64,000 nucleotides of DNA from Theropithecus gelada. Its lineage: Eukaryota > Chordata > Mammalia > Primates > Cercopithecidae. Both the position numbers and the translations under genes were made by a program. The DNA is taken from NCBI RefSeq assembly GCF_003255815.1, contig NC_037671.1, positions 150,356,783-150,420,782 of the forward strand, read 5' to 3'. Below are positions 36,632-48,679 of this stretch, piece after piece. Numbering within the stretch: position 1 is the stretch's first letter; every line of letters begins with the position of its first letter. Below the pieces are notes generated by a model. It was not told the origin of the DNA, searched no databases, and saw nothing but the letters and a program-made list of their open reading frames with translations.

Positions 36632-36639
36632 AAGAAATG

Positions 36640-36959
36640 CCATTAAAGTTTATCATCTCTCAAGAATGACAATGATAGCAACCGGTTTGGAGGTTTGAGG
36701 CATTTCCTCAGGAGAACCCAGTGCTTAGATAAAACCTCTAGGTGAAATTCCAGGGTTCCTTGACCCTTTCCAAATCTGACTAGAGTTGACAAACTCTCAT
36801 CTTGGCAGGTTTGCTGACTCTCCCAGCATCTGACCTGGCGTGTTTCTCAGTCCCATCCCAAGGTGATGTTCTCTACCACTAGATGGAGCATCAGACCTCA
36901 AGTCAAGAGCATCTCAGTTCACTGCTGCTTTTGGGGGCTCTAGTCTAGGAGGGAAGGGG
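36640..36959. other. Intronic sequence without recognisable feature
   Basis: No gene or repeat recognised. Confidence 0.4.
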
Positions 36960-36962
36960 AGA

Positions 36963-37036
36963 CTTTGCCATTGCATGCCAGCCTGGGTGACAAGAGTGAA
37001 ACTCTGTCTAAAAATTAAAAAAAAGAAAGAAAATGG
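36963..37036 (+). mobile_element. Alu 3' end fragment
   Basis: Only the last 60 or so bases of an Alu (tgccagcctgggtgacaaga onward) with an A-rich tail. Confidence 0.8.
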
Positions 37037-38388
37037 GAGGATCTCGTTGACTTGCTAAGGATTTGGGATTTACCTTGTAGTCAGTGAAGAGCCATTGGAG
37101 GAGAATGTCAAGAGAAAAGGAAATTCTCTACTTTTTGTTTGCTCTATATTTAGTTTACCATCAATTCTGTGATTAATCTAACATGAAGACAGGCTGTGCT
37201 GGTCTGAGACTAGGGCTTAGGGGAAGGAGCACACTGCAGCAACACACAGCAGCATTTGATGGTCAGTATAGTGTGTGAGGGAGAAATAAAAACAGAGTCA
37301 AAAATTGATAGACTAGGAAGCTCAAGAAGGAGGAAAGAAGATAATGAATTTATGTTTGGAGATGTTTTCGAGGTACCAGGTAGATTTGTCTAGAGGGGCC
37401 TAAATTTCAGGTGAAAGGCCTACAAATTGCTACTTACAGGTGTCAGATGAATCCACATGTGTAAAACAAAAGTAATCCAGTGAATATACAGAGAGCCAAA
37501 ATGAAAAGTTAATGGACAACAAATAATAATGAATGTATAGAAAAAAAGACTAGGAGGATATATAACAATATGTTGATAGTTGTTTTCTCTGCTTACAGAA
37601 ATTGCAAGGCAGTTTTTTTTTGTATATTATGTATAGTTATTTTTAATATTAATCAGAAAATAAAGAGTTGAAAATAAAGTAAAAGTAAGAGCTTTGCAAA
37701 AATCAAAAGCATTAGACAAATATGAAGTTCTATAAGCAATATATAACAAAATAATTACTTTCTGTAGGTATCTATTCCACATCTGTAACGTCATCTGCCT
37801 GATCTAAAGAAGTATATTTTGACAAAATAATGTTTTCACTTGTGAAATTACTTTTATCTGTGCCTCACTTAATCCTTGGGTAATAAGTCATTGCTATCTC
37901 CTGACACTTAGGAAAACACAACAGTTGAGATACTAATAAAGGATGCTTCGGAAAGATTGAGTCACTAGAATTGCCTCATAACAACATGGTGCTGATTCTA
38001 AAAATGCTTTGCTTTTGAGAGGGGAGTAGGAGAAAGGAAGTGGAGAGATTATATTGAGGCAGATGGCGTCAGATAAATCTAGATCCAACACCTAGCGCAG
38101 CACCTGGCACACAGTAAGCATCAAAAAATCCTTCTAGAATGAGTGAACTGAGCCATTTTGTGCTTTCATTTGTGTTTACTAATATATAAAGTACTCCTTT
38201 TTCATTTATTCTGTTTGCGTAAACTCTTAAGGAATTTTTTGGTGATAATGTGTCTTAATATGTTTTTCAAAATTTGTTATTAAGTTAAATTTGATACAAG
38301 CACCTTGGAATGTTTATAAATGTATTAAAAGATGTTTGGTCTATATTAAAATATCAAAATGTATTAAATTGACATGAACTATATCATA
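37037..38388. other. Intronic sequence with old repeat-like stretches
   Basis: Positions 37060-37430 share vocabulary with the unnamed repeat-like segment near 5.2-5.6 kb (for example attggaggagaatg). cagcacctggcacacagtaa near 38097 is L2/MIR-like. No gene. Confidence 0.35.
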
Positions 38389-38398
38389 GGATACTTTT

Positions 38399-38697
38399 TC
38401 TTTTTCTTTTTGTTGAGACAGAGTCTTGCTCTGTTGCTCAGGCTAGAGCGCAGTGGCACAATCTCAACTCACTGCAACCTCTGCCTCCCAGGTTCGAGTG
38501 ATTCTCATGCCTCAGCCTCCCAAGTTGATGAGATTACAGGCACACGCCACCACACCCACCTAATTTTTGTATTTTTAGTAGAGACAGGGTTTCACCATGT
38601 TGGCCAGGCTGGTCTCCAACTCCTGACCTCAAGTGATCCACTTACCTTGGCCTCCCAAAGTGCTGGGATTACAGACGTGAGCCACGGCACCCTGCCC
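38399..38697 (-). mobile_element. Alu element (AluS-like)
   Basis: Complete reverse-strand Alu. Flanks ggatactttt (38389-38398) and ggattctttt (38698-38707). The 123-codon + frame here is an Alu artefact. Confidence 0.95.
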
Positions 38698-38707
38698 GGA
38701 TTCTTTT

Positions 38708-39796
38708 ATATTAAAGGAATTCATTATTTCTTAAACTTAGAATAGTGAACATCTTTGCTTCTAAGAATATGGAGATAGAAATGGAAATTTTCCAAATATA
38801 GGTAAAATTTCAGTGTAGGGAAGTTCTTCATTTGAAACATAGCTGTGCAGCCATAAGATTGGAAAGAGATGGACACATTTTATAAATAAGGGGGGACAAG
38901 ACTAAATTGGGATAAAATATATTATAATTATGTAATGTTTTAATATAAAAGGTGAATACCAAGATCTTGGATAGTGAAGTTGAATTTTAAGAAAATTATA
39001 CTTGGGAGGTCATTATAACAAACATAAAAGACTTAAATAAGAGGGCATAGCTCATTTTTTGATTATCATAGTCAAAGATTTATTTAAAGAGAACCTCTGC
39101 AGTACAAAGAATGAATTTAGCTTTCAGTATAAAATCTGTAATGTCTATATTAATCATTTCAAATCATAGTTTTTCCTCCTGAACTCTAAAGAAACTTAAA
39201 AAAATAAATGAAATCCTTTACTTTTCCTTTGATATCTGTTTCGGTTTTTCAACAATATGGAAGTAACAGACTACTAAGTTATTTCTCACAAAGGCAACCC
39301 GACACTTTTCCATAGACAGATTACTTTTTCTTAATGTTTTTTTCCTAACTACACATGTGAAGATTTCATGTCCATCATTTGTCTTTGTTGTACATAGCAA
39401 GTTCAGAGAGCCAAAGTTATGTTACATTTGATTAATCAATTTCTAAACATAAACAGGTCAAACCACAAGTGTCTAATAACATTGCTCTTCTGTTCGAAAG
39501 TAATGATCATCCTGGTACTTTAAATCTTAGAAAATCAAAGAATACAGGATTAAAATGGACTTTCACGTAGAAAAAGGATGCTAAGAATCCAATTAATATT
39601 TTTTTTAATCAAGCAGAATGGGCTTAAGGGATTTGGGTGTAAAATAAATGGAAATTATTTGGATGAAAATAGTTAGGCCTGTACTTCTTGGGGCCATCAG
39701 TGAAGTCAAATTAGTGTTTTCTTGACCCACCTGGGTGGTGAGAGGACAAACCTGAGGTGTGCCCCCAGAATGCATGCAGTGTGGCTGAAGGAATGA
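38708..39796. other. AT-rich intronic sequence
   Basis: No gene, RNA or clear repeat recognised. Confidence 0.4.
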
Positions 39797-39809
39797 AAGT
39801 GATAAGAGA

Positions 39810-40104
39810 AGCCAGGCACAGTGGCTCACGCCTATAATCCCAGCACTTTGGGAGGCCGAGGTGGGTGGATCACCTGAAGTCGGGAGTTCGAGACCAGCCT
39901 GACCAACGTGGAGAAACCCTGTCTCTACTAAAAATACAAAAATTAGCTGGACATGGTGGCACATGCCTGTCATTCTAGCTACTCAGGAGGCTGAGGCAGG
40001 AGAATCGCTTGAACCCGGGAGGCAGAGGTTGCAGCGAGCCAAGATTATGCCATTGCTCTCCAGCCTGGGCAATAAGAGTGAAATTCCATCTCAAAAAAAA
40101 AAAA
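39810..40104 (+). mobile_element. Alu element (AluS-like)
   Basis: Complete + strand Alu, A tail of about 14, target duplication aagtgataaga at 39797-39807 and 40105-40115. Confidence 0.95.
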
Positions 40105-40116
40105 AAGTGATAAGAA

Positions 40117-40752
40117 GACGACAGATATGGGAGGTGTAAATGAAGAGTCGGAGGATCAAAGGTGTTCTTGGTGAAGAGGACAGAACCTCGGGAGTAGAAG
40201 CAGTCATCAAAGCTGGAATCAGATAAGAAGATGCTTTAATGAGCTAAGACTCATGCCTAAGTGGAGAAATAAGAGCTTACCTTAGGCAGAATTATGGGGA
40301 ATACTCAGTCCTCTGAATAACTGTAGCAAATCTTTCAGGTCATGAATAAATGATAAAGAGATGATCTTTTAAAAACTATCTACAAAGGAGCAAAGAAAAA
40401 CATTAGAAACAGACTTCTTCATTAGTGGTAAATGCCAGAGGAATTAAAATCTCTTCAGACTTGTAAGGCAAAAGCTGTTTTTCAAGGTCAAAGACAAGAC
40501 ATTCTCAGACATAGAAGGATTGAGGAAAGAGATCTTTTGTGTCATAGATTACCTTAAACAAATTTGTGAACAAATTAGGTCATTTTGGCAGTGCCCATGT
40601 GAATGGCGTTTTTGCCATTGTGGGCTTCAGTGGACTGTTGCTGCTTTTTTTTTTTTTTTTTTCCTCTTCTTTTCTGTTTTCTACATTATCACTTTTGAAA
40701 ATGTTTGATAACATTTTCAACATAATTGACTTTTCCATTCACACTGTTTGCA
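40117..40752. other. Intronic sequence
   Basis: A run of about 18 T at 40645-40662 and no recognisable gene. Confidence 0.4.
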
Positions 40753-40769
40753 AAAACTGCTTTACTTGT

Positions 40770-41078
40770 GGCTAGGTGTGGGGGCTCATGCCTGTAATCA
40801 CAGCACTTTGGGAGGCCGAAGCAAGCAGATCACCTGATCAAGATCATCCTGGCCAACATGGTGAAACCCCGTCTCTACTGAAAATTCAAAAAAATTAGCT
40901 GGATGTGTGGTGCATGCCTGTAGTCCCGGCTACTCGGGAGGCTGAGGCAAGAGAACCGCTTGAACCCAGTATACGGAGGTGGCAGTGAGTCAAGATTGCG
41001 TCACTGCACTCTAGCCTGGGCAACAGAGTGAGACTTTGTCTCAAAACAAAACAAAACAAAAAAAAAACGAAAAAAAAA
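40770..41078 (+). mobile_element. Alu element with small internal deletion
   Basis: + strand Alu missing part of the caggagttcgag block; A-rich (CAAAA)n tail. Target duplication ctgctttactt at 40757-40767 and 41080-41090. Confidence 0.93.
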
Positions 41079-41106
41079 CCTGCTTTACTTAAAAACTAAA
41101 AATATT

Positions 41107-41405
41107 GGCCGGATGCAGTGGCTCACACCTGTAATCCCAGCACTTTGGGAGGCCAGAGCGGGCGGATCACGAGATCAGGAGATCGAGACCATTCTGGCTA
41201 ACACGGTGAAACCCCGTTTCTACTAAAAAAAAATTCAAAAAATTAGCCAGGTGTGCTGACAGGCGCCTGTAGTCCCAGCTACTCGGAGGCTGAGGCAGGA
41301 GAATGGCGTGAACCTGGGAGGCGGAGCTTGTAGTGAGCCGAGATCATGCCACTGCATTCCAGCCTGAGCAACAGAGCGAGACTCCGTCTCAAAAAAAAAA
41401 AAAAA
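41107..41405 (+). mobile_element. AluY-like element
   Basis: + strand Alu with ggagaatggcgtgaacctgg and a 15-base A tail; flanks aaaaatatt on both sides. It lies only 17 bp behind the previous Alu's duplication. Confidence 0.94.
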
Positions 41406-41411
41406 CAAAAA

Positions 41412-41997
41412 ATATTAAACATATGGTAAACCATGTTCTATAGAAAATTGTTCCAAAAGGAAAAAGGAATTTAGAATCTAGAAATCAGTTATATTTCCTT
41501 AGAAACCCCAGTAGTTAGGGAGCATGAGTGTTCACAATTAAGTAACTGTAAAACAAACACCCCTGAGGACACCTGTGACTGCACCAGCTTTGTTTCAAGG
41601 GACACTTCTTTCCTGACCTCACAGCCCCAGCACTCTCATTAACACAATATTTTGTAACCCATTTTTGTCATTGTTGGAACAAAAGGTACAGTCACTATGC
41701 AGGAGCAACTGTATCTTAACAAGCCTGTCCTACTGCATATGAACTTGAACTCAGAGTTTAGTTCCATTATAATCATAGTGGTTTGCATAATGCAAATCTC
41801 ATACCCTACTTAATCTGTCTTGTTATATTCACTTGCATTATAAAAAATCTCATTGTAAAAGAAATGCCCAAATGTGGTTTGGGCTGAGGGAAAGACAACA
41901 GATTAACTAAGTACAGTCAGTGGTGTTAAGCTTTGAAAAATTAAATTAGAAGTAAACTAGGAAGGATAAAAGAGGAAAAATACTCTAATTCTGTCTT
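41412..41997. other. Intronic sequence
   Basis: No recognisable gene or young repeat. Confidence 0.4.
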
Positions 41998-42340
41998 TGG
42001 GCTGCTCGATCCACAAAATACCATATAACTGAGTGGCTTATAAAATAACAGACACGTATTTCTCACAGTTCTGGAGGCTGGAAAGTCCCAGATTAAGGCA
42101 CTGGCAAATGTGGAGTGTGTTGAGAGCCCATATCCTCATAGACCACCATCCTCTCACCCTGAGCTCACATGGTAGAAGGGTCTTTGGCCTCTTTTATAGG
42201 GGCAATAATCCCAGCCATGAGAGTACTGCCGAGATAACCTAACCACCTCTCAATGGCCCCTTTTCCTAATACCACACACTTATGGGTGAGGATTTCAACA
42301 TATGAATTGTGGGGGGACATAACATTTAAATCTTAGCAAA
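41998..42340 (-). mobile_element. MLT1-like LTR (MaLR)
   Basis: Reverse complement of an MLT1-type LTR: gagtggcttataaaataaca, tctcacagttctggaggctg, cacatggtagaagggtcttt and ggatttcaacatatgaattg in order. No internal retroviral gene. Confidence 0.8.
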
Positions 42341-42833
42341 TACATTGATGGCTGAAGAGTGATGTGGTCAGGTTTTTTTTGGAGGGCAATTTGGCCATTT
42401 TTATCAAGACCCTTTTGGCATACTCTTTGACCCAATAATTCTGTTTTTAGTAATTCATCCTGAGTAGTCATGAGCATATTAGAAGATTTAACTGCAGTAA
42501 CTATCATTGCATTGTTTAAAATAGCAGGAAAATGAAAAATAACATAAATGATATAAAATGGAATTACTATGTGCCATTTTAAAATGAAGTAGAAAAATAG
42601 TTAATGATATGGGAAATTTTCACCAAATACTACAGTAAAAAAGGGGGTTGACAATGGTTGCTGATTATGATTCCATTTTTGTTTAAAAAAATAATTCACC
42701 TACATACATATAAAAAGAGGTATGGAGAGTTTCTAGAAGTATATTCACCAGAATGCCAACATTGGTCTCTCTGATTGGAGGGAAAATGAATGACCTTTAT
42801 TTATTTATTTTTATTTGTGTGTCTAAATGGCTG
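42341..42833. other. Intronic sequence, possible old LINE remnant
   Basis: Contains ctttgacccaataattctg and tattcaccagaatgccaaca, which recall diverged L1 3' sequence; too weak to assign. Confidence 0.35.
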
Positions 42834-43179
42834 CCATAGTCTGAATATTTGTGTCCCCCCCACCCAACCCCAAATTTATATGTTGAAATCCTACTCCCCA
42901 ATGTGATAGTATCAAGAGGAGGGATCTTTAGGAAGTAATGAGGCCATATGGGTGGCAACCTCATGATTGGGATTAATATTCTTAGAAAACAGACTTCAGA
43001 GAGCTGCCTAGTTGAGAACACGCTGTCTACGAACCGGGATGAGGGGAAAATATGCCGAGTTTGCCAGTGCCTTGATGTTGGACTTCCCAGTGTCCAGAAC
43101 TCTGGGAAATAAATTCCTGTTGTTTATAAGCCACCAGTTTAGGGTATTTTGTTATAGCAGCCTGAATGTACTAAGACAA
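42834..43179 (+). mobile_element. MLT1-like LTR (MaLR)
   Basis: Forward MLT1-type LTR: tatgttgaaatcctactccc, ccttgatgttggacttccca, ggaaataaattcctgttgtt with its AATAAA, and attttgttatagcagcctga. It is opposite in orientation to the LTR at 41998. Confidence 0.85.
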
Positions 43180-43399
43180 TGGCTGTATATAGTTTTGATT
43201 CATGTGAAATTGGCTTTCATATTTCTTCTGTTTTCTTCTGGAGTGTTAATGTGCACAGTTAGGTCCTTGATCCATTTATGAAAAGAAAAAGCTGTTTTCA
43301 GAAAAGTATTTTGGAGGGTGGGAAAGAGGGTGAGAAGAGGAGGAGAAGCAGCATCAGACATAAGGAAGAACAGAAAGAACTATTTTCCATGAATATCTC

Positions 43400-43590
43400 C
43401 TTTGTGTTAGATCCCTTATTTCACTATTTAATTTAGGACTTATCATGATCTGCTACAAAACATGTAGCCTATTTTACAAATGTAAAAACTGAGAAGCTGA
43501 GTAACTGGCTAGGGATCCACTGTCGGCTAGCATGGAGCCAGGATTCATACCCTGCCCTCTTTGGCACCAAAGCCTGAGTTTTTTCCACAA
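43400..43590 (-). repeat. MIR-like SINE
   Basis: Reverse MIR-like order ending gagccaggattcataccctg; diverged. Confidence 0.5.
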
Positions 43591-43992
43591 ACAAGGAGGA
43601 CCTTCTCCATGCTGAGTGCAGTAGTACATTCTAGAGCAAAACGTTTTATAAGATCGATAACTTCCCTGTGCTTTAAGCACTTGCGTTTTAGATTTTACCA
43701 CAGTATGACTCATTTTAGTCGAGGACTGTGTTGCCTGTGACTTGCTTGAAAGAAGGAAGGTAACATGTACTGCATGACATTTTCCTTTGTGCCACAGGTT
43801 AAAACAGAGTTCATATTGAGTATAGGGTTCATTCTTCCCTGACACATCTTTTTTTAAAAAATGTAATGGTAACAGCTTATACTTTATAAAGTGCTACATA
43901 ACAATACTGAATGTTTTAATTGTGCTTTTTATAGAGTCAGGTCAATAATTTGAGAAGTGTGCATTGCCAATAGAGAAGATGTTATTTCTTTT

Positions 43993-44333
43993 TTAAATGT
44001 ATTTATTTATTTTATGTTTTTTAAAGACAGGGTCTCTCTCTCTGTGTTTTCCAGGCTGGAGTGCAGTGGTGCAATCATAGCTCACTGTATTCTTATCTCC
44101 TGGGCTCAAGTGATGCTCCCACCTCAACCTTCCATGTAACCGGGACTATAGGCATGTAGCACCACGCCTAGCTGATTTTTTATATTTTCTTTCTTTCTTT
44201 CTTTTTTCTCTTTTGTAGACACAGGGTCTCCCCATCTTACTCAGGCTGGTCTTGAACTCCTGTCCTCAAGCAATTCTCCCACCTCAGCCTTCCAGTGTTC
44301 TGGGATTACAGATGTGAGCCACTGCACCCAGCC
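43993..44333 (-). mobile_element. AluJ-like element with (TTTC)n linker
   Basis: Old reverse-strand Alu whose arm linker grew into (TTTC)n at 44187-44204. Similar flanks gagaagatgttatttctt and aagaagatatttcttt. Confidence 0.92.
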
Positions 44334-44394
44334 AAGAAGATATTTCTTTAGGCAAATACAAGTGCTATATTTTCTTCAAAGACATATGACTTTA

Positions 44395-44697
44395 GGCCAG
44401 GCACGGTGGCTCACACCTGTAATCCCAGCACTTTGGGAGGCCAAGGTGGGCAGATCAACTGAGGTTGGGAGTTTGAGACCAGCCTGACCAACATGGAGAA
44501 ATGACATCTCTACTAAAAATACAAAATTAGCCGGGCATGGTGGCACATGCCTGTAATGCCAGCTACTTGCGAGGCTGAGGCAGGAGAATCGCTTGAACCC
44601 GAGAGGCGGAGGTTGTGATGAGCTGAGATCGTGCCATTGCACTCCAGCCTGGACAATAAGAGCGAAACTCCATCTCAAAAAAAAAAAAAGAAAAAAA
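44395..44697 (+). mobile_element. Alu element (AluS-like)
   Basis: Complete + strand Alu with target duplication aagacatatgacttta (44379-44394) and aagacatataacttta (44698-44713). Confidence 0.96.
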
Positions 44698-44814
44698 AAG
44701 ACATATAACTTTATTTTTTGCTATTCAATCTTGAATCTATCTGTATTAATTTGAGAGTGGTCCAAATTTTTCTCCAAATCTTAGCCATTATTCATCTAGC
44801 TTCACTTAATTATA

Positions 44815-45030
44815 ATCCCTAAAGTCTCTTGAGCCCTTACTGTGCACATTGCAAAGTACTTTTTCTGAATCACCTTATCAAATTCTTACGGTAACTCTTT
44901 GGGAATTCAGTAGTATCCCCATTTTGTGCACTGGGAGACTGTCTTTAAGTTACTTCCCCAAGGTTACCTAGTGAGCAGATGGTAGACCAGGACTCTCATT
45001 CACAGTCCATCTGATGCCAGAACCTTCCCT
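44815..45030 (-). repeat. MIR SINE
   Basis: Reverse MIR order: atccccattttgtgcactgg, ccccaaggttacctagtgag, gtagaccaggactctcattc. Confidence 0.7.
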
Positions 45031-45069
45031 CCAACATTAAGTTACATTATATTTATGGGGAAAACCAGC

Positions 45070-45735
45070 CTCTTCTCATTTATAATGGTGCTTTTATTTT
45101 CACCAAATTTCTGTTTTTTGGTGATATCACTGCAATATTTTAATTGCTGTGGCTTTATAATCATGTATTTCAACATCAGTAGACTGTGCTTACCCTCACT
45201 TCTCTTTGAAAAATAATTTTGGATAGTCTTATATATTTATACTTCTAGATAAGCATGGTTTTCGATTTGGAAAGTGTTCCTTTGCCATAAAACATTATTT
45301 TTTATTTAAATTGCATTTAAACATTAATTTGAAAAAAGTGAAATATTCATTTAAAGATGAGATTTCCTACTTAGGAGTATTATGTCCATTTAGACACTTC
45401 AGTTAAGCATTTTAATTTTCTTTATATATATCTTGTCATTGTCTTGTTATACTTATTCCTAGATGTTACATAGTTTGATACCACTTTACCTGGGACTTTT
45501 CCGATTACACTTCTGTTACAAAAATTTAAAAAATTATTATATCTGGCCACCTTAGCGAACAACTTTGTGAATTTTTGACATTTTTCATGATAATATTGGT
45601 TCTTTACGCAGATAATTATGTTATCCACTAATGACCACATTTTCATTTCTTTTCAGTATTTAAAACTTTTCATCTGGTGCTTTGAATAGATTTCAGAACA
45701 AAGTTGGGTATAAACCATAAATTGATGTTAGTAAT
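45070..45735 (-). mobile_element. Diverged L1 fragment (L1M-like)
   Basis: Phrases such as ttgctgtggctttataatca and gcagataattatgttatcc resemble reverse-strand L1 ORF2. It may resume near 46430-46600 (catttatcaaaatgatcaga). Confidence 0.5.
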
Positions 45736-45745
45736 GTTTTATTTT

Positions 45746-46320
45746 TTAAAAAATTGCTTTTGGTTTCTGATGTAAGAGCTCATCTCAGTTTATACAGGTG
45801 TATTTTAGGAGAGGTTAGAAGAGTGCTTAATTTCTCAAGAGACGTTGAGCGTGTGGGTACCTGTAGCGCATTCGGGCACAGAGATTGCCTTGTGGTGCTG
45901 TGCAGGGTAACCTCTGATGAGTGGCAGGGATTCCCTCTTTATCCTGGAGTTTCCATTATGTTTGTAGTGTTGCTGCTTTTATCTCCACTACAAGGCTTTT
46001 TTCTTTATGACCTGAAATACTTGTGGTTTAGCCTCACATTAGGTTCGCCTCTATGTTGTACTTTAGTGGATACCACTAAATTGGTGGGTACCATGTGCAG
46101 AAACCTTAAAAACTTTGCTAGAATTGCTCTTAGGCAATTTAGGCCTTTCCTAGCACAGCTGAAACCAAAGAAAGGGGGTGGAGCTCATGCAGTGCCTGTG
46201 GGTATTTTTCCCTCTCCTCACCTGGAATCTTCCTTCCAGAAAGCTGGGGGTGGGGCCTCACCAGTGCTGTGTTTAGGTAATAAGCCCATTTCTGTAGACC
46301 TGGAAGTGACATCGTGAAGT
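45746..46320. other. Unassigned GC-richer block with a 187-codon open frame
   Basis: The + strand is open for 187 codons from 45754 to 46317. The conceptual product has Leu/Val-rich segments (MFVVLLLLSPLQGFFLYDL) and a Gly/Lys stretch (KPKKGGGAHA), but I recognise no domain. Splice borders, a Kozak context and A tail are not evident. The block seems to interrupt L1-like sequence, so an old insertion (LTR or retrocopy) is possible. Chance alone could give one such frame in 64 kb. Confidence 0.25.
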
Positions 46321-48360
46321 CATTCAGTTTTCATTCCTATGAAGAAACTCTTTTTCATATATACTCTTTAGCATTGCATTGCTTTTTCAGAAGCATATTT
46401 CTAGTGACTCTCAGAATAAAAATTCATCATTAAAGAAGTTCACTCTATTCATAGTTTTCTAACAGTTGGAATTTTTTTGTTCTTTTAAAAAGATACAATA
46501 ATGGCTGTTTAATTCGTTAAATGCTTTTTTAGCATTTATCAAAATGATCAGATTCTTTTTCTCCTTTAAACAATTTATAAAGCTTTATTTTGAGCCACAA
46601 ATGTGTAGTAATTTGTAATAGCAGCAATAGGAAACTCATTCATCATGCCATTCCCCTAACTCTTTTGATATCTCACTACCTGTATCTCAGCCACTGCTCA
46701 TCCAGCTCCAGCTGCCTTGCTCTGTATAACCACACAGGTAACCACTTATTTGCTTACTTCTTATGTGGCCTGTGACCCTGGTGTTGAGACCCCACCCCAG
46801 AGTATAGTGTTACTTCTTAATGTTCACATTTTTGAAACCTCATTTTTGCCATAGTAACTCTTCCAAATCTCATTACTCTTACTCCCTCAATCATACCCTC
46901 ACTGCACTACATTTTAGCAGATGACCTTACCCCTACTCTACTGATGATGTTGACAGCATCTGTCTTGAGCTCCCTTTACTTTCAGAACCTCTCTGTGAAT
47001 TCCACTCATCCATTTCCAGGTTTCCATCTCTGGACCTCTGTTCAGCATTTCACAGTGTCAACACCACCTTCTTTTTTTCCATGGCCTCTGTGACATTGCA
47101 TTCATTTTCCCATCCCTGTAATTGCTTTTCCCCCTTTATATCAGCCATATTTTTTTCAATCCTTAAATCAAGCCTTCCTTAGAGTCTGTTCTCGAACTTC
47201 AGGCCTCCTCTTAAAATTTATTCTCTTGATGTCATAGCCTCATCCAAGACTTCAGTATCCCCGCTACAAGGGATACCTTCACATCTGGCTGTCATGCCCC
47301 TCCAGGCCGCAGGCATACTGCTAGGTAGCATCTTCTTTTAGCCCCAGTGCACGGAGAAAGAGGAGTCTTCTTTCTGTAAACTTGTATTGGGGATCGTCTC
47401 AGATGCAGGAGCTTAGAGTCTTGTGTTCTGGACACTCCAGGCCCTTTTATGGGGTGACAAGGGGGATGGCAGGACTTATGAACAGGGCACCAAGATCCTC
47501 TTGGGTTGAGGTAAACACAGGTACCCCATTCTTCCTTCCCATTCCAGCTCCTACCTCCAGGATTTATGCAGAAAGAAATGGGCTAGGCTGAAGGGCCTGT
47601 ATTTTATTCTTCTAGGGTTTTTGTCAGTTTTGTTACAGGTACTCCTTATTGGACTGGAGAAAACCTGCTTTGAAGACTTTATTTTAGAAGTGGGCAGGTA
47701 TGAGGTTCAGTTGCTTTGCTGTAAATGGCTTCTGAGGGATACTCAGCCAACTTTCCCCTTGGCAGTAGATACTTTTATGTCATTTGCCTCAGGTTCTTGT
47801 ACACAGGAGGAGGGTCAGAATTTGGATAGGTGGAAAGGTCTGTGAGGAGGCCTGAAGCCGGAAAGATCAGTGTCATTGGAAGACAGTTGCAGCCTTTGGG
47901 ATGGGCATGGATCCTTACCTAAAACGCTAGGGTTGGAGCACCATCCTAAAGCACAATGGAGTGGTCCTTTCCCATGGCAGCTCATGCCTCGTCCTAGATC
48001 TCACCAGGGCCAGAAGCCCCTCCAGTGCTTTGTGGACTATGTGCTGCAGAACCCAGTTCCCAGACACACAGGACTTCACTCATTGAGACACATAGTTTAC
48101 CATCTTTTCAACTCACTGCAAAACAATTATTTCGGAAGCAATATGAAACCTTGCCTTGAGCTATAATGATATAAAGGCAATTAAATTAGATCCTCTTTGC
48201 TTCTCTATTGAGCCAACTGTAAAACATAGTATTTGCCTTGTGGCTTTGGCAGGTGCACATGATTTGCCTGGTGTGATGTTACATCAGTGAAAAGTGTTGT
48301 CTCACAATCAAACTTATCAGGCTTATTCATCTGTACTGAAAGGTTTATTCAACCATATAT
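46321..48360. other. Intronic sequence with a second unassigned GC-richer block
   Basis: Positions 47280-48110 are GC-richer and contain short open frames (69, 74 and 98 codons) with no recognised product. 46600-47260 is C/T-rich and unassigned. Confidence 0.3.
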
Positions 48361-48369
48361 ACAAGACAA

Positions 48370-48669
48370 GGCCAGGTGCAGTGGTTCCCACCTATAATCC
48401 CACCACTTTGGGAGGCCAAGGTGGGCAGATCACTTGAGCACAGGAATTTGAGAACAGCCTGAGCAACATGGTGAAACCCCATCTCTCCAAAAAAATGCAA
48501 AAATTAACCTGGTGTGGTGGCATGAGTCTATAGTCCCAGCCCCTCGGGAAGCTGAGGTGGGAGAATTGCTTGAGTCTTGGAGGTGGAGGTTGCAGTGAGT
48601 CATGTTAGTGCCACTGCACCCCAGCCTGGGTGACAGAGTGAGACCCTGTCTCAAAAAAAAGAAAAAAAA
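48370..48669 (+). mobile_element. AluJ/S-like element
   Basis: Complete + strand Alu beginning gccaggtgcagtggttccca with an A-rich tail containing one G. Confidence 0.92.
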
Positions 48670-48679
48670 AGACATAAGA

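Noticed and set aside
38374..38745. 123-codon + frame with LALLLRLERSGTISTHCNLC
   Set aside because: Classic translation of an antisense Alu; the same peptide recurs at many Alu sites here.
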